64,000 nucleotides of DNA from DAOUJI01 sp965237875 (GCA_965237875.1 CBDEGP010000002.1:248001-312000), one strand, 5' to 3'. Counted from the first letter of the stretch, positions 33,980 to 43,438 are shown. Made by a program: numbers and translations. Notes: generated by a model not told the origin, from the letters alone.

Positions 33980-34162
33980 TTGTCCGAGGTCAGGGCCATA
34001 GAAGGGGAGACTTTCGACAGTCTCCTCAGACGTTTCAACAAGAGGGTCCAGCAAGACGGCATCCTCTCGGAGATAAGGCGCAGGCAGCACTTTGAGCCGC
34101 CCAGCGTGAGGCGCAAAAAGAAGGAAGCTGCCAAGCGGCGTAAAAGCCGCCGCAACAGCTAG
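33980..34162 (+). CDS. rpsU: 30S ribosomal protein S21
   Basis: 60 residues, very basic, with the S21 pattern GETFDSLLRRFNKRVQQDGILSEIRRRQHFEPPSVRRKKK. It binds 16S rRNA near the anti-Shine-Dalgarno region and helps initiation. It starts with TTG 33980, supported by AGGAGG at 33968-33973. It has its own consensus promoter and a hairpin after the stop, so it is probably mostly monocistronic. Confidence 0.95.
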   Translation: MSEVRAIEGETFDSLLRRFNKRVQQDGILSEIRRRQHFEPPSVRRKKKEAAKRRKSRRNS

Positions 34163-34167
34163 TCTAT

Positions 34168-34194
34168 AGCCGGCCACCCTGGCCGGCTCTTAGT
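34168..34194 (+). terminator. hairpin after rpsU
   Basis: AGCCGGCCA-CCC-TGGCCGGCT (34168-34188), a 9-bp stem followed only by CTTAG. It is a strong stem with a poor T-run, so read-through into purQL is likely. Confidence 0.5.
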
Positions 34195-34224
34195 TTAGAC
34201 GGGTGGGGGTTCTCCAAGAGGAGA

Positions 34225-34932
34225 ATGCGGTTCGGCATCGTCGTTTTTCCGGGAACTTGGAGTGACTCCGACTGCCACTATGCCATTGTCAACGTCCTGG
34301 GGCATACTGCGGACTTACTATGGCATCGGGATACTCCCAAGCTCAAAGGCGTGTACGACTGCCTAATTCTCCCGGGCGGGTTCTCCTACGGGGACTATTT
34401 GCGGCCGGGAGCCATGGCCAAGCTCTCCCCCATCATGAGCCAGGTCGCCGGTTACGCCGCCGCCGGTGGACCCGTCATCGGAATATGCAACGGCTTCCAG
34501 ATTCTTTGCGAATCGGGGCTTCTGCCCGGAGCGCTGGTCCGCAACCATCACCTCCAGTACCGGTGCCAGTGGACCAACCTCCGCGTCGAAAACGCGGAGA
34601 CCCCCTTTTCACGCAGCCTGACCCCCGGCCAGGTCGTGCGGATTCCCATATCCCACGGAGAAGGAGCCTACTACGCCGACCCGGACGCCTTGAGGCGGCT
34701 TGAGGAGGACGGGCGCGTGGTGTTTCGCTACTGTACGCCTGAAGGGGCCCCCGCTCCTGAAGCCAACCCCAACGGCTCCGCCAACAACATCGCAGGGATC
34801 GTCAATGCTGAGGGCAACGTGTTGGGCATGATGCCCCACCCGGAGAGATGCTGCGAAGCGATCATGGGCGGCGTCGACGGCCGGGCCATATTCGAGGCGC
34901 TGGCCGCTTCCAACCCGGCTCCGGTGAACTGA
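34225..34932 (+). CDS. purQ: phosphoribosylformylglycinamidine synthase subunit PurQ (glutaminase)
   Basis: 235 residues of class I glutamine amidotransferase. It has LPGGFSYGDYLRPGAMA, the nucleophile in PVIGICNGFQILCESGLLPG, and the His/Glu end MPHPERC. It supplies ammonia from glutamine for FGAM synthesis in purine biosynthesis. It lies 21 bases before purL. A purS gene, normally needed with this small PurL type, is not visible next to it; rpsU occupies the upstream position. Confidence 0.96.
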   Translation: MRFGIVVFPGTWSDSDCHYAIVNVLGHTADLLWHRDTPKLKGVYDCLILPGGFSYGDYLRPGAMAKLSPIMSQVAGYAAAGGPVIGICNGFQILCESGLLPGALVRNHHLQYRCQWTNLRVENAETPFSRSLTPGQVVRIPISHGEGAYYADPDALRRLEEDGRVVFRYCTPEGAPAPEANPNGSANNIAGIVNAEGNVLGMMPHPERCCEAIMGGVDGRAIFEALAASNPAPVN

Positions 34933-34953
34933 CAAGGCGATTTCTCTAACATC

Positions 34954-37149
34954 ATGCCGGTCTCGAAAGAAACGCTGGACGAGATAGCCCTCACTGAGGC
35001 TGAGTATCAGCTCATCGTCGACAAGCTGGACCGGGAGCCCAACTCCCTTGAGCTGGGCATGTTCGGCGCTCTTTGGAGCGAGCATTGCGGCTACAAACAC
35101 TCTCGGCCCTTGCTGAAACTGCTCCCGTCTACAGGCCCCAGAATCCTTACGCGGCAGGGCGAGCAGAACGCAGGGGCCGTGGACATCGGGGCGGGTCTGG
35201 CCGTCGTCTTCAAGATCGAATCGCATAACCATCCCTCAGCCGTTGAGCCTCTTCAGGGCGCCGCAACGGGAGTGGGCGGGATAGTCCGGGACATACTCGC
35301 CATGGGCGCCAGGCCAATAGCGCTGATGAACACACTGCGCTTTGGGCCTCTGGACGACCCGCGCAACCGTTACCTGTTCGAGGGGGTAGTGGAGGGAATT
35401 TCCTGGTACGGGAACTGCATAGGGGTGCCCGACGTGGGAGGGGAGATATGCTTCTCCTCCGTCTATTCGGGCAACCCGCTGGTCAACGCTCTATGCGTCG
35501 GGCTGGTCGAGAAGGACAAACTCATATCGGCGACGACCGGCGAAGAGGGGAACGTTATCCTATTGGTTGGCGCCGACACTGGGCGGGACGGGATACATGG
35601 CGCCTCCGGGCTGGCCTCCCGCGCTTTCGAAGACGAACGGGAGATGCGGCCCACCGTACAGGTTGGAAACCCCTTCCTTGAGAAGGTGCTCATCGAGGCT
35701 TGCCTTGAGGCCGCCGCCTCAGGGATGCTGGAGGGGATGCAGGACCTGGGCGCCGCCGGGCTGACCAGCGCGTCCATCGAGTCGGCAGCGAAGAGCAAAG
35801 GCGGCATCGAGTTGGACCTGGGGCAAGTCCATAGGCGTGAAGCAGGGATGAACCCCTACGAAGTCATGCTGTCGGAGTCCCAGGAGCGGATGCTGCTTTC
35901 GGTGCGCCCGGAGCACGTGGACCGCATCAGGAAGATATTCGAGAAATGGGACGTAACCTGCGTCGCCATAGGACGGGCGGCTCCCGCCCGGCGCGCCCTG
36001 ATAGCTGACGGAGGAGAGGTTGCCGCACAACTTCCGATAGATGTCCTGACGGACGCTCCCAAGTACAGGCTGAAAGGTATCAAGTCCGAAGAGTCCGTGC
36101 GGCGGCAGCGACATCCCCTGGGGTCGGTTCCCCTGCCCAAAGAGAGCCCTGAGGAGGTCCTGGTCAGTCTCCTGAGCGCCCACAACGTATGCAGCCGTGA
36201 AAACGTCTACCGCCGGTACGACAACCAGGTGCAGACCAACACCGTGCTCGCCCCGGGCGGCGACGCCGCTCTCCTAAGGGTCAAGGGAACTTCCATCGGA
36301 CTGGCCTTGTCCACCGACGGAAACGGTCGCTATTGCTTCCTGGACCCGTACAAGGGAGGCGCCATCGCGGTCGCCGAGGCCTGCCGAAATGTCTCATGCA
36401 CGGGAGCGACTCCCATCGCCCTGACCGACTGCCTCAATTTCGGCTCCCCGGATGACCCCGAGGTCTACTACCAGCTGGAATGGGCCGTGAGGGGGATGGC
36501 GGCGGCGTGCAGGGCCCTGGAGACGCCCATCGTGAGCGGCAACGTCAGCCTGTACAACAACACCCGCGGCCAGGCAATATACCCCACACCCATAGTCGGA
36601 GCCCTGGGCCTGCTTGAAGACATCTCCAAGCGCTGCTCGTCGGCCTTCCAGGAGCCGGGGGACACTGTCGCGCTCCTGGGCGCATCGGGCCTCAGGGGAA
36701 GGGCCTCCGACTTAGCCGGCAGCGAATATCTTGAGTCGGTCCACGGTCTGGTTGCCGGAAGACCGCGCATCAATCTGGACCTTGAACGCAGGGTGCAACG
36801 ACTCTGCCGGGAAGCGATAGCCCTGGGACTCATCAGGTCCGCCCACGACTGCTCCGACGGGGGGCTGGCGGTGGCCTTGGCCGAGTCCTGCATCCAGGGA
36901 TGCCTTGGATTCGTGGGAACTGCTAAAGTCCTTGGACGTTGGGACACCGCGCTCTTCGGCGAAGCCCAATCCCGTATAGTGGTCTCGCTGAAACCCGCCG
37001 ACCTCCCGGACCTGGAGAAGCTGGCAAGTGAATCGCACGTCCCAATGGCCGTGATGGGCCGTACGTCCTCGGACGACTCCTTTACCATCCCCGGCCTTAT
37101 AGACTCCCGTGTGGACCGGCTCCGGGAAGCCTGGTCGAACCAACTATGA
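34954..37149 (+). CDS. purL: phosphoribosylformylglycinamidine synthase subunit PurL
   Basis: 731 residues, the size of the short PurL of multi-subunit FGAM synthases. Signatures are MFGALWSEHCGYKHSRPLL, IESHNHPSAVEPLQGAATGVGGIVRDI, DLGAAGLTSAS, and in the C-terminal half DCLNFGSPDDPEVYYQL and SAHDCSDGGLAVALAESC. It performs the ATP-dependent amidation of FGAR with ammonia from PurQ. The adjacency to purQ is standard. Confidence 0.97.
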   Translation: MPVSKETLDEIALTEAEYQLIVDKLDREPNSLELGMFGALWSEHCGYKHSRPLLKLLPSTGPRILTRQGEQNAGAVDIGAGLAVVFKIESHNHPSAVEPLQGAATGVGGIVRDILAMGARPIALMNTLRFGPLDDPRNRYLFEGVVEGISWYGNCIGVPDVGGEICFSSVYSGNPLVNALCVGLVEKDKLISATTGEEGNVILLVGADTGRDGIHGASGLASRAFEDEREMRPTVQVGNPFLEKVLIEACLEAAASGMLEGMQDLGAAGLTSASIESAAKSKGGIELDLGQVHRREAGMNPYEVMLSESQERMLLSVRPEHVDRIRKIFEKWDVTCVAIGRAAPARRALIADGGEVAAQLPIDVLTDAPKYRLKGIKSEESVRRQRHPLGSVPLPKESPEEVLVSLLSAHNVCSRENVYRRYDNQVQTNTVLAPGGDAALLRVKGTSIGLALSTDGNGRYCFLDPYKGGAIAVAEACRNVSCTGATPIALTDCLNFGSPDDPEVYYQLEWAVRGMAAACRALETPIVSGNVSLYNNTRGQAIYPTPIVGALGLLEDISKRCSSAFQEPGDTVALLGASGLRGRASDLAGSEYLESVHGLVAGRPRINLDLERRVQRLCREAIALGLIRSAHDCSDGGLAVALAESCIQGCLGFVGTAKVLGRWDTALFGEAQSRIVVSLKPADLPDLEKLASESHVPMAVMGRTSSDDSFTIPGLIDSRVDRLREAWSNQL

Positions 37150-37267
37150 CATCGCCCGCGTTCTCTGACATTAGCTCTTTCCCCAACAGGCCATAGTTCT
37201 GTATAATTTGTCCGACACCCATCGGGCTTAACGTGACTCTAGGGTCCACCGCATCAGGAGCATCATA

Positions 37268-37717
37268 GTGAGAATCATATTTTTGGAAGACGTGCCCAAC
37301 GTAGCCCACGCCGGCGACGTTAAGAACGTGAAAGACGGGTATGCGCGAAACTATCTGATCCCGAAGAAAATCGCCGCAGTCGCCACGGCGGAGCACATGA
37401 AGCGCATCGACCGCATCAAGAAAGCGGGAGATGAGCGGCGCGCGCGGGAAACTAAACAATGGGAGGAGTTGGCGTCCCTCCTGGAAGGCGCAAGCGTGTC
37501 CGTCTCCGCCAGGGCGACTCCCGCCGGCGAGTTCTATGGGGCCATCACACAAACTCAAATTGCCAATGAGCTTTCGGAAAGCATCGGACGGGAATTCGAC
37601 CGAAAGCTGATTGAAACGGTTTCCCCTATAAAGGAACCCGGTGAGTACGAGGTAATCCTCAACTTGGCCCCGGGAATCCAGGCCAACATACAGGTGGTTG
37701 CACAAGCGCTGGAATAG
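37268..37717 (+). CDS. rplI: 50S ribosomal protein L9
   Basis: 149 residues. The N-terminal domain has the bL9 signature EDVPNVAHAGDVKNVKDGYARNYLIP, followed by the long connecting helix and a C-terminal domain ending EVILNLAPGIQANIQVV. It begins with GTG 37268. A TATAAT at 37202-37207 in the preceding 118-base gap is a probable -10 box. The order rplI-dnaB is conserved in many bacteria. Confidence 0.96.
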   Translation: MRIIFLEDVPNVAHAGDVKNVKDGYARNYLIPKKIAAVATAEHMKRIDRIKKAGDERRARETKQWEELASLLEGASVSVSARATPAGEFYGAITQTQIANELSESIGREFDRKLIETVSPIKEPGEYEVILNLAPGIQANIQVVAQALE

Positions 37718-37734
37718 GCTGCTGAACGAAATAA

Positions 37735-39108
37735 ATGTACGCCGAAAGGCTGCTCCCCCACGATATAGAGGCGGAAGAGGCGGTGGTGGGGTCCCTGCTC
37801 ATGGACGGGGAGTCTATCCTGAAGGTTGCCTCGTTTCTAAAGCCGTCCGACTTCTACCGCGAGAAAAACCGCTTCTGCTATGAGGCGTCCCTCAACCTAT
37901 TCAGGCGGGGGGAGGCGATCAACCAAGTCACCGTCGCACACCAGTTGACGCTGGATGACCGGCTCGAGGAGGTTGGCGGCGGCGCCTACTTGAGCCACCT
38001 CGTTTCCACAGTTCCCACCTCCGTCCACGTCGAATACTACGGACAAATCGTCAACCGCACGTCAGTCATGCGGCATCTGATAGACGCCGCGGCCCAGATA
38101 TCAGCCATAGGATACGGCGGGACTGAGGACGTTGGCGACACGCTCAGCAAGGCCGAAGAGGTCTTGTTCAGAGTGCGCTCAGGGCAGCCGGCCCGGGACT
38201 TCATACCCATCCGAGAAGTCCTCGACCAATATATGGAAGACAGGGCCGCCATCGCTGAGCCCCTGGGCACAATGGGGACTCCCATCATGACCGGGTTCGA
38301 TTCGCTGGATGAGCTTCTCGGAGGACTCCACCGCTCCGACATGGTGGTCCTTGCAGCCAGACCCAGTCTGGGCAAGAGCGCCCTCGCCGTAAACATGGCG
38401 GTCAATGCGGCCAAGAGCGGAGCGTCGGTGGGAATTTACAGCTTGGAGATGAGCAGGGAGCAGTTGGCCCTCCGCATGTTGGCCAGCGAAGCCGGCGTGA
38501 GCGCCCAACTGCTTAGACTCGGCCTGTACACCGAGGCTGAAGAGCGGGCGATCATCGATTCCATAGGCTCTCTGTCTGAGCTTCCCATCTACGTTGACGA
38601 CTCGCCCCTCCAGGGAATCGTCGAAATGCGGAGCAAAGCCCGGAGGCTGTTCCTGGAACGCGGGTTGGACCTGTTGGTGGTGGACTACCTGCAACTCATT
38701 CAAGGCGGAGGCAACGGCCGTGAGAACAGAGTCCAAGAGCTCAGCGAGATTACGCGGTCTCTCAAAGGACTTGCCAGGGACCTTCATATTCCGCTGTTGG
38801 CCATCTCCCAGCTCAGCCGGGCGGTTGAAGTAAGGCACTCGCACCGGCCCCAGCTGGCGGACCTGAGAGAGAGCGGTTCCATCGAGCAGGACGCAGACGT
38901 AGTCATGTTCATCTACCGGGAGGACATCTACCAGACCGAGGAGGAGTGGCTGTCCCGGTCTCCTGACAAACCCTACCCAAGAAACATAGCCGAAATCATC
39001 GTTTTGAAACACCGCCACGGTCCCGTAGGGAACATAAAGCTGCTTTTCCGGGACCGCTTGGTGCGGTTCGAATCCGCGGAACTCGACCAGGAATACGCAT
39101 ATACATAA
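37735..39108 (+). CDS. dnaB: replicative DNA helicase DnaB
   Basis: 457 residues. The N-terminal domain begins LLPHDIEAEEAVVGSLLMD. The RecA-type core has FDSLDELLGGLHRSDMVVLAARPSLGKSALA (Walker A), EMSREQLALRML, DLLVVDYLQLIQG (Walker B) and LRESGSIEQDADVV. It unwinds DNA at the fork as a hexamer. It is followed by genes for a DnaD-like protein and a DnaC-like loader, so initiation and loading functions are clustered. Confidence 0.98.
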   Translation: MYAERLLPHDIEAEEAVVGSLLMDGESILKVASFLKPSDFYREKNRFCYEASLNLFRRGEAINQVTVAHQLTLDDRLEEVGGGAYLSHLVSTVPTSVHVEYYGQIVNRTSVMRHLIDAAAQISAIGYGGTEDVGDTLSKAEEVLFRVRSGQPARDFIPIREVLDQYMEDRAAIAEPLGTMGTPIMTGFDSLDELLGGLHRSDMVVLAARPSLGKSALAVNMAVNAAKSGASVGIYSLEMSREQLALRMLASEAGVSAQLLRLGLYTEAEERAIIDSIGSLSELPIYVDDSPLQGIVEMRSKARRLFLERGLDLLVVDYLQLIQGGGNGRENRVQELSEITRSLKGLARDLHIPLLAISQLSRAVEVRHSHRPQLADLRESGSIEQDADVVMFIYREDIYQTEEEWLSRSPDKPYPRNIAEIIVLKHRHGPVGNIKLLFRDRLVRFESAELDQEYAYT

Positions 39109-39163
39109 AGAGGCCGCCTGTAAGACCCTCTCTCGCATCCACCCTGAAGTAGGCCGTAAACAC

Positions 39164-39898
39164 ATGAACTTCTCCGGTTTTCCCAAAGGTACGCAGTATA
39201 CGCCGACGCCCAGTCCCCTGTTCGGCCCGCTTCTGGAGGAAGTCCAGGACCTGGCGGAGCTTAAATGCACTCTCCGGGCCATTTGGCGCATCCGGGAAAG
39301 CATTCGCGACGACAAGGGCCGACGGTACGTGTCGGAGGACGAGTTGACGTCCGACCTGGTCCTGACTAAGGGTGTGGCTACGGCCGGCAATGAAACCTCC
39401 CCAAGCGGCGCCATCCGGACCGCCATGAAGCAGGCAGTGCAGAGGGGGACCTTCATCACCCGTATGCTGGATACCAATGGAGGAACCCGCACGGTATACT
39501 TCCTGAACGATGAGGCAGGGCGTAAGGCGGCGCTTACGATGGGCCGGGTCCCCGACGATGCGGACTCATTGGCGGCTCCGGCGGAATGGGAAGAAACGGC
39601 GGTCCCCAAATCCAACATATTCAAGCTGTACGAGGAGAACGTTGGACTGCTGACGCCTCTGATAGCCGACCAACTGAAGGACGCAGAGGAAACGTATTCC
39701 TGGTCCTGGATACAGCAAGCCTTCAAGATAGCCGTCAACGGCAACAAACGGAACTGGAGATACATAGAAGCGACTCTGAGGCGCTGGGCGTCTGAAGGAA
39801 AGGACAATGGAAAGCCTGGGAGACATACTGAAAAGACTTCCGGCCAGGAGGAGCTCGTTGAGTACCTCCGGGAACGGGGACGGCTCCCTCCACACTGA
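39164..39898 (+). CDS. DnaD-domain primosome/initiation protein
   Basis: 244 residues. The C-terminal part matches the DnaD/DnaB_2 domain: YEENVGLLTPLIADQLKDAE...YSWSWIQQAFKIAVNGNKRNWRYIEATLRRW, including the YxxxIxxxW-type end. The N-terminal half is a putative winged helix (ELKCTLRAIWRIRESIRDD). In Firmicutes DnaD works with helicase loaders at oriC. The position between dnaB and a DnaC-like gene supports this. Its last 92 bases overlap the start of the loader gene. Confidence 0.88.
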   Translation: MNFSGFPKGTQYTPTPSPLFGPLLEEVQDLAELKCTLRAIWRIRESIRDDKGRRYVSEDELTSDLVLTKGVATAGNETSPSGAIRTAMKQAVQRGTFITRMLDTNGGTRTVYFLNDEAGRKAALTMGRVPDDADSLAAPAEWEETAVPKSNIFKLYEENVGLLTPLIADQLKDAEETYSWSWIQQAFKIAVNGNKRNWRYIEATLRRWASEGKDNGKPGRHTEKTSGQEELVEYLRERGRLPPH

Positions 39899-41264
39899 CA
39901 ACGGCTTTGCCGGATGCCCTATATGCAAGGGCCGTGGATGGGTGAGCCGTCGGGTCCCTGTTGGGCATCCGGAGTTCGGAGAGATCTTCCCGTGCCGATG
40001 TCAGGAGGCGGATGCGGAAAAGAGCCGCAGGTCCGCCCTGATCGGATACAGCAACCTGGGCGCGCTCGCCCGTATAAGCTTTCAGGACACCGGCCCGACG
40101 GGAGTGTTCACCGACCCCGAAAGTCAACGGCGTTTCACCCACGCATTGGCCAAGGCAAAAGACTACTCCGAACACCCTGAAGGGTGGCTGGCGCTCACCG
40201 GACCGAGCGGCTGCGGGAAGACCCATCTGGCGGCGGCCGTGGCAAACAGCCTCATCGAGTGTGGCCAGACGGTTTTATTCGTCTTTGTTCCGGACCTGTT
40301 GGACCATCTGAGGGGCGCCTACTCGCCGGACAGCCCGATCAGCTATGACGACCTGTTCCAGCAGATAAAGGACGCACCTACGCTTGTCCTCGACGATTTG
40401 GGGGCGCAAAGCGGCACACCGTGGGCCAGAGAAAAGCTGCTTCAGATATTCAACCACAGGTTCAACGAGCGGATGCCCACGGTGGTAACTGTCCGCGGCC
40501 CGCTGGAGAGACTGGAGGAGGGCATCAGGAGCCGACTCCAGAACCCCAACATGTCGGACATAGTCTCCGTGGGCCTCCACGACGCCCTGCTCTTAAGAGA
40601 GGTGGGCGGCCTGCAAGGCCCCATGCTGGAAGAGATGACCCTGGACTCTTTCAGGCTGGGACGGGACGTGCGCGGGACCAGCCAGGAAAAGGAGACTTTG
40701 AAGTTCGCCTTCGAAAAGGCGCGGGCCTACGCAGAGTCGCCCACGGGATGGCTGCTTCTGACCGGCCAGCCCGGATGCGGCAAGACCCACCTGACCGTCG
40801 GAATCATCAACGAGCGGCTTAAACAAGGTGAACCCTCCTTTTTCGCCTTCGTCCCGGCCTTGCTGGACTACCTGCGGGCCACTTTCCGGCCCGACAGCAT
40901 GACCGGCTACGACGAGATATTCGAGCAGGTCAAGACGGCGCCCCTCCTGGCGCTCGACGATCTGGGATCAGAGAACTCCACGCCCTGGGCCGAGGAGAAG
41001 CTGTACCAGATCATAGTCCATCGCCATAACGCCCGCCTGCCCACGGTGATCACCGCCAACTATCTCTCTCTCAAAGCCCTCGAGGAGGCCAAGCCCCGCA
41101 TCAGGTCCCGACTGGGAGACCCCCTGGTGGAGTGGGCCCCCATTCTGGTCCCGGACTATAGAGACCAGCGGCCCATCAACAAGTCCAGGGACGAGAAACC
41201 TAAAGGCGCCAGAACGGGAAGGGCCAACCGGCGAAGGACCGGCCCTGAGCATGAATACAGCTAA
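39807..41264 (+). CDS. DnaC/DnaI-like helicase loader with two tandem AAA+ modules
   Basis: 485 residues. A zinc-finger-like N-terminus (CPICKGRGWV...FPCRCQEAD) and linker precede the first ATPase module: Walker A GPSGCGKTH (about 132-140), Walker B TLVLDDLGAQ. A second, similar module has Walker A GQPGCGKTH (about 319-327) and Walker B LLALDDLGSE. Both modules carry xTPWAxEKLxQI and RSRL elements. Ordinary DnaC/DnaI have one AAA+ domain, so this looks like an internal duplication. ATG 39807 overlaps the DnaD-like gene by 92 bases; GGAAAGG precedes it. Confidence 0.9.
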   Translation: MESLGDILKRLPARRSSLSTSGNGDGSLHTDNGFAGCPICKGRGWVSRRVPVGHPEFGEIFPCRCQEADAEKSRRSALIGYSNLGALARISFQDTGPTGVFTDPESQRRFTHALAKAKDYSEHPEGWLALTGPSGCGKTHLAAAVANSLIECGQTVLFVFVPDLLDHLRGAYSPDSPISYDDLFQQIKDAPTLVLDDLGAQSGTPWAREKLLQIFNHRFNERMPTVVTVRGPLERLEEGIRSRLQNPNMSDIVSVGLHDALLLREVGGLQGPMLEEMTLDSFRLGRDVRGTSQEKETLKFAFEKARAYAESPTGWLLLTGQPGCGKTHLTVGIINERLKQGEPSFFAFVPALLDYLRATFRPDSMTGYDEIFEQVKTAPLLALDDLGSENSTPWAEEKLYQIIVHRHNARLPTVITANYLSLKALEEAKPRIRSRLGDPLVEWAPILVPDYRDQRPINKSRDEKPKGARTGRANRRRTGPEHEYS

Positions 41265-41278
41265 AATAAGAGGGCTAT

Positions 41279-41623
41279 ATGCCTGAAATCATTAGAAGAG
41301 AAGGCTGCGTATTCTGCAAGATCGTGGCTAAGGAAGAGCCCGCCACGATTCGGTACGAGGACGACGAGGTCATCGTATTCGACAACAAGCTGACCTGGGT
41401 CCCTATCATGCTCCTGGCCATGCCCAAAAGCCACACCCTGCAGGAAGACCTTTGGAGCAGCGAACTTATCGGCAAGGTGGGCAAGGTGGCCTGCGATGTA
41501 GGAGACGAAATCTGCCCCAACGGGTACAGGCTCATCTCTAACGTGGGCCGGGACGCCATGCAGAGCCAGTCCCACGGCCACGTCCACATCCTCGGCGGGA
41601 CGCACCTGGGCCCCTACGCCTAG
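41279..41623 (+). CDS. HIT-family nucleotide hydrolase
   Basis: 114 residues. CVFCKIVAKEEPATIRYEDDEVIVFDN is the usual HIT N-terminus with a CxxC zinc-type pair. The histidine triad is SHGHVHILGG. Members hydrolyse nucleoside phosphoramidates or dinucleotides. It lies 14 bases after the loader gene and may belong to the same transcript. Confidence 0.92.
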   Translation: MPEIIRREGCVFCKIVAKEEPATIRYEDDEVIVFDNKLTWVPIMLLAMPKSHTLQEDLWSSELIGKVGKVACDVGDEICPNGYRLISNVGRDAMQSQSHGHVHILGGTHLGPYA

Positions 41624-41707
41624 ACCGGCGCCTTGCAACTTGAAGCAATGGAATCCAGTCTACCTGGAATGGCACATCGCAAGTCGTTGAGTGTATGATG
41701 GTTGGGT

Positions 41708-42652
41708 ATGGAAGCAATACGATGTGAAGGTCTAACCAAGCGTTTCGGCGGATTCACGGCCCTGGACTCGCTGGACATCACCGTTGAAAGCGGAATGGCC
41801 TACGGCTTCTTGGGTCCCAACGGCGCAGGGAAGACCACCACGCTTCGCCTTCTCACCGGCATCACAACCCCGTCCAATGGGCGGATGTGGGTGGCCAACG
41901 AGGAGGTTTCCGGCGACTCTCTTCACCTGAAGTCCCTGGTCGGTTACCTGCCGGAATCTCCTGCCTTCTACGGCTGGATGACAGGCAGGGAATTCTTGAT
42001 GTTCATCGGGGACCTGTATGAGTTGGACCCTTCCACAGCCCGCCGGAAGGCTGACGAAATGCTCGGGCGAGTCAACCTGGAAGACGCCGCAGACCGGAAG
42101 GTGAAAGGGTACTCGCGGGGAATGCAGCAGCGGCTGGGACTGGCCCAGGCGTTGATCCACGGTCCGGAAGTGCTGTTTCTGGACGAGCCAGCCTCCGCCC
42201 TGGACCCCATGGGCAGACGCGACATGCTGGAGACCATCAGGTCCCTGAAGGGCCAGACCACGATATTCGTGTCCACCCATATACTGGCCGACGTGGAGAG
42301 GATTTGCGACAGGGTTGCCATCATCAATCGAGGGAAGCTGGTGACCACCGGCGCAATATCGGACTTGCAGTCGCAGAAGAGCGCAACGAGTTTCGAATTG
42401 GAGTTCGAGGAAGACCCGACCCCAATGGCGCAGGCGCTGGCGGGCATTCCGTGGGTAGCAGGAATGCGGAGCGAGGAGCACGGCGCTCACTACGTGTTCA
42501 TCGTAGAGGTCAACGACGTTGACCTGGCCAAGAGGGAGCTGCCCAAACTGACGTATGAGAGCGGCCTTACGCTGATCAGGTATGAGTTGGCCGTCCCGAG
42601 CCTCGAGGACGTGTTCGTGGACCTGGTGGAGTCCAGGGAGCGGGCAAGTTGA
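41708..42652 (+). CDS. ABC transporter ATP-binding protein
   Basis: 314 residues from ATG 41708 (an in-frame TTG lies 6 bases earlier). It has Walker A GPNGAGKTT, the ABC signature YSRGMQQRLGLAQAL, Walker B VLFLDEPASALDPMG and the H-loop in VSTHILADVERIC. It belongs to the CcmA/NatA-like exporters. The C-terminal ~80 residues form the usual accessory domain. The gene overlaps the permease by 4 bases, so the two form one transporter. Confidence 0.94.
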   Translation: MEAIRCEGLTKRFGGFTALDSLDITVESGMAYGFLGPNGAGKTTTLRLLTGITTPSNGRMWVANEEVSGDSLHLKSLVGYLPESPAFYGWMTGREFLMFIGDLYELDPSTARRKADEMLGRVNLEDAADRKVKGYSRGMQQRLGLAQALIHGPEVLFLDEPASALDPMGRRDMLETIRSLKGQTTIFVSTHILADVERICDRVAIINRGKLVTTGAISDLQSQKSATSFELEFEEDPTPMAQALAGIPWVAGMRSEEHGAHYVFIVEVNDVDLAKRELPKLTYESGLTLIRYELAVPSLEDVFVDLVESRERAS

Positions 42653-43389
42653 AGGGGTTTATAGCTCTGGCCAGGAAGGAAGCCCTGGAGCAGAGGCGCA
42701 CCTGGAAATTGGCTGGCATGACGGGCGTATACACCGGTGTGGCGGTGTTGATCGTCATCGTCACTTTCGTCGTGGCGGAAATCCGGGATGAATCCCGTGA
42801 CGTCGAGATGGCCAAAGGGCTGCTTACCGCCTTCGGGTTTACGGTCAGCGGACTGGGCACGTTCCTCACCATCATGATTGCCATGGGGTCCATAGCCAAC
42901 GAGCGGTCCAACGGCACTGCGGCCATGACCCTGAGCAAGCCGGTGACCCGCCTGGCCTTTGTCTCAACGAAATTCATCGGGATCATCTTTTCCATCTACA
43001 TAGCCTTGCTTATTTCGTCAGGGGTCATGTTCGTAGTAACCAGCCTGTTCATAGAAACGTGGTCAGCCTGGCGGTTCTTCGTGTTCATGGCGATTCTGGG
43101 CGTGTATCTGGTGTTCACGGCATCCGTCGCCTTCTTCTGGAGCGGCATGTTTACCCGCCAGATTGTGGCCGGGGGCGTCGCCATTTTAATCGTGCTCATA
43201 ATTCCCTTTCTTTCAGGGATTCCACGCACACAGGACTATTGGCCCACCGACATCATAGATTGGGCCGCCAACTGGTTCATCCCCGGTGAGGACTCTGGAG
43301 GCGGTTGGAAGTCGCTGCTCGTATCCCTGGCGGCCATTGGCGCGCTGGGCAGCGGCGCGTGGCTGGTCTTTCGCCGCAAGGAGCTATAG
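42649..43389 (+). CDS. ABC transporter permease (ABC-2 type)
   Basis: 246 residues with about six predicted membrane helices, e.g. VYTGVAVLIVIVTFVVA, GLGTFLTIMIAMGSIANER, IIFSIYIALLISSGVMFVV and VAGGVAILIVLIIPFLSG. The motif ERSNGTAAMTLSKPVTR is typical of ABC-2 permeases. It starts with TTG 42649 in a TTGA overlap with the ATPase stop. Substrate unknown. Confidence 0.9.
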   Translation: MKGFIALARKEALEQRRTWKLAGMTGVYTGVAVLIVIVTFVVAEIRDESRDVEMAKGLLTAFGFTVSGLGTFLTIMIAMGSIANERSNGTAAMTLSKPVTRLAFVSTKFIGIIFSIYIALLISSGVMFVVTSLFIETWSAWRFFVFMAILGVYLVFTASVAFFWSGMFTRQIVAGGVAILIVLIIPFLSGIPRTQDYWPTDIIDWAANWFIPGEDSGGGWKSLLVSLAAIGALGSGAWLVFRRKEL

Positions 43390-43438
43390 CCCCGCCGGTC
43401 TCGCCGGAACTGGACAGATTACATAAAGGAGGGCGATC

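Noticed and set aside
37202..39108. Replication origin near dnaB/DnaD-like/loader genes
   Set aside because: No dnaA gene, no DnaA-box cluster and no AT-rich unwinding region are seen here; rplI-dnaB linkage alone does not mark oriC.
38179..39807. A 542-codon open frame on the minus strand across dnaB and the DnaD-like gene
   Set aside because: It lies antisense to two well-identified genes, has no family pattern and no start context; it reflects the high-GC codon bias of the sense genes.
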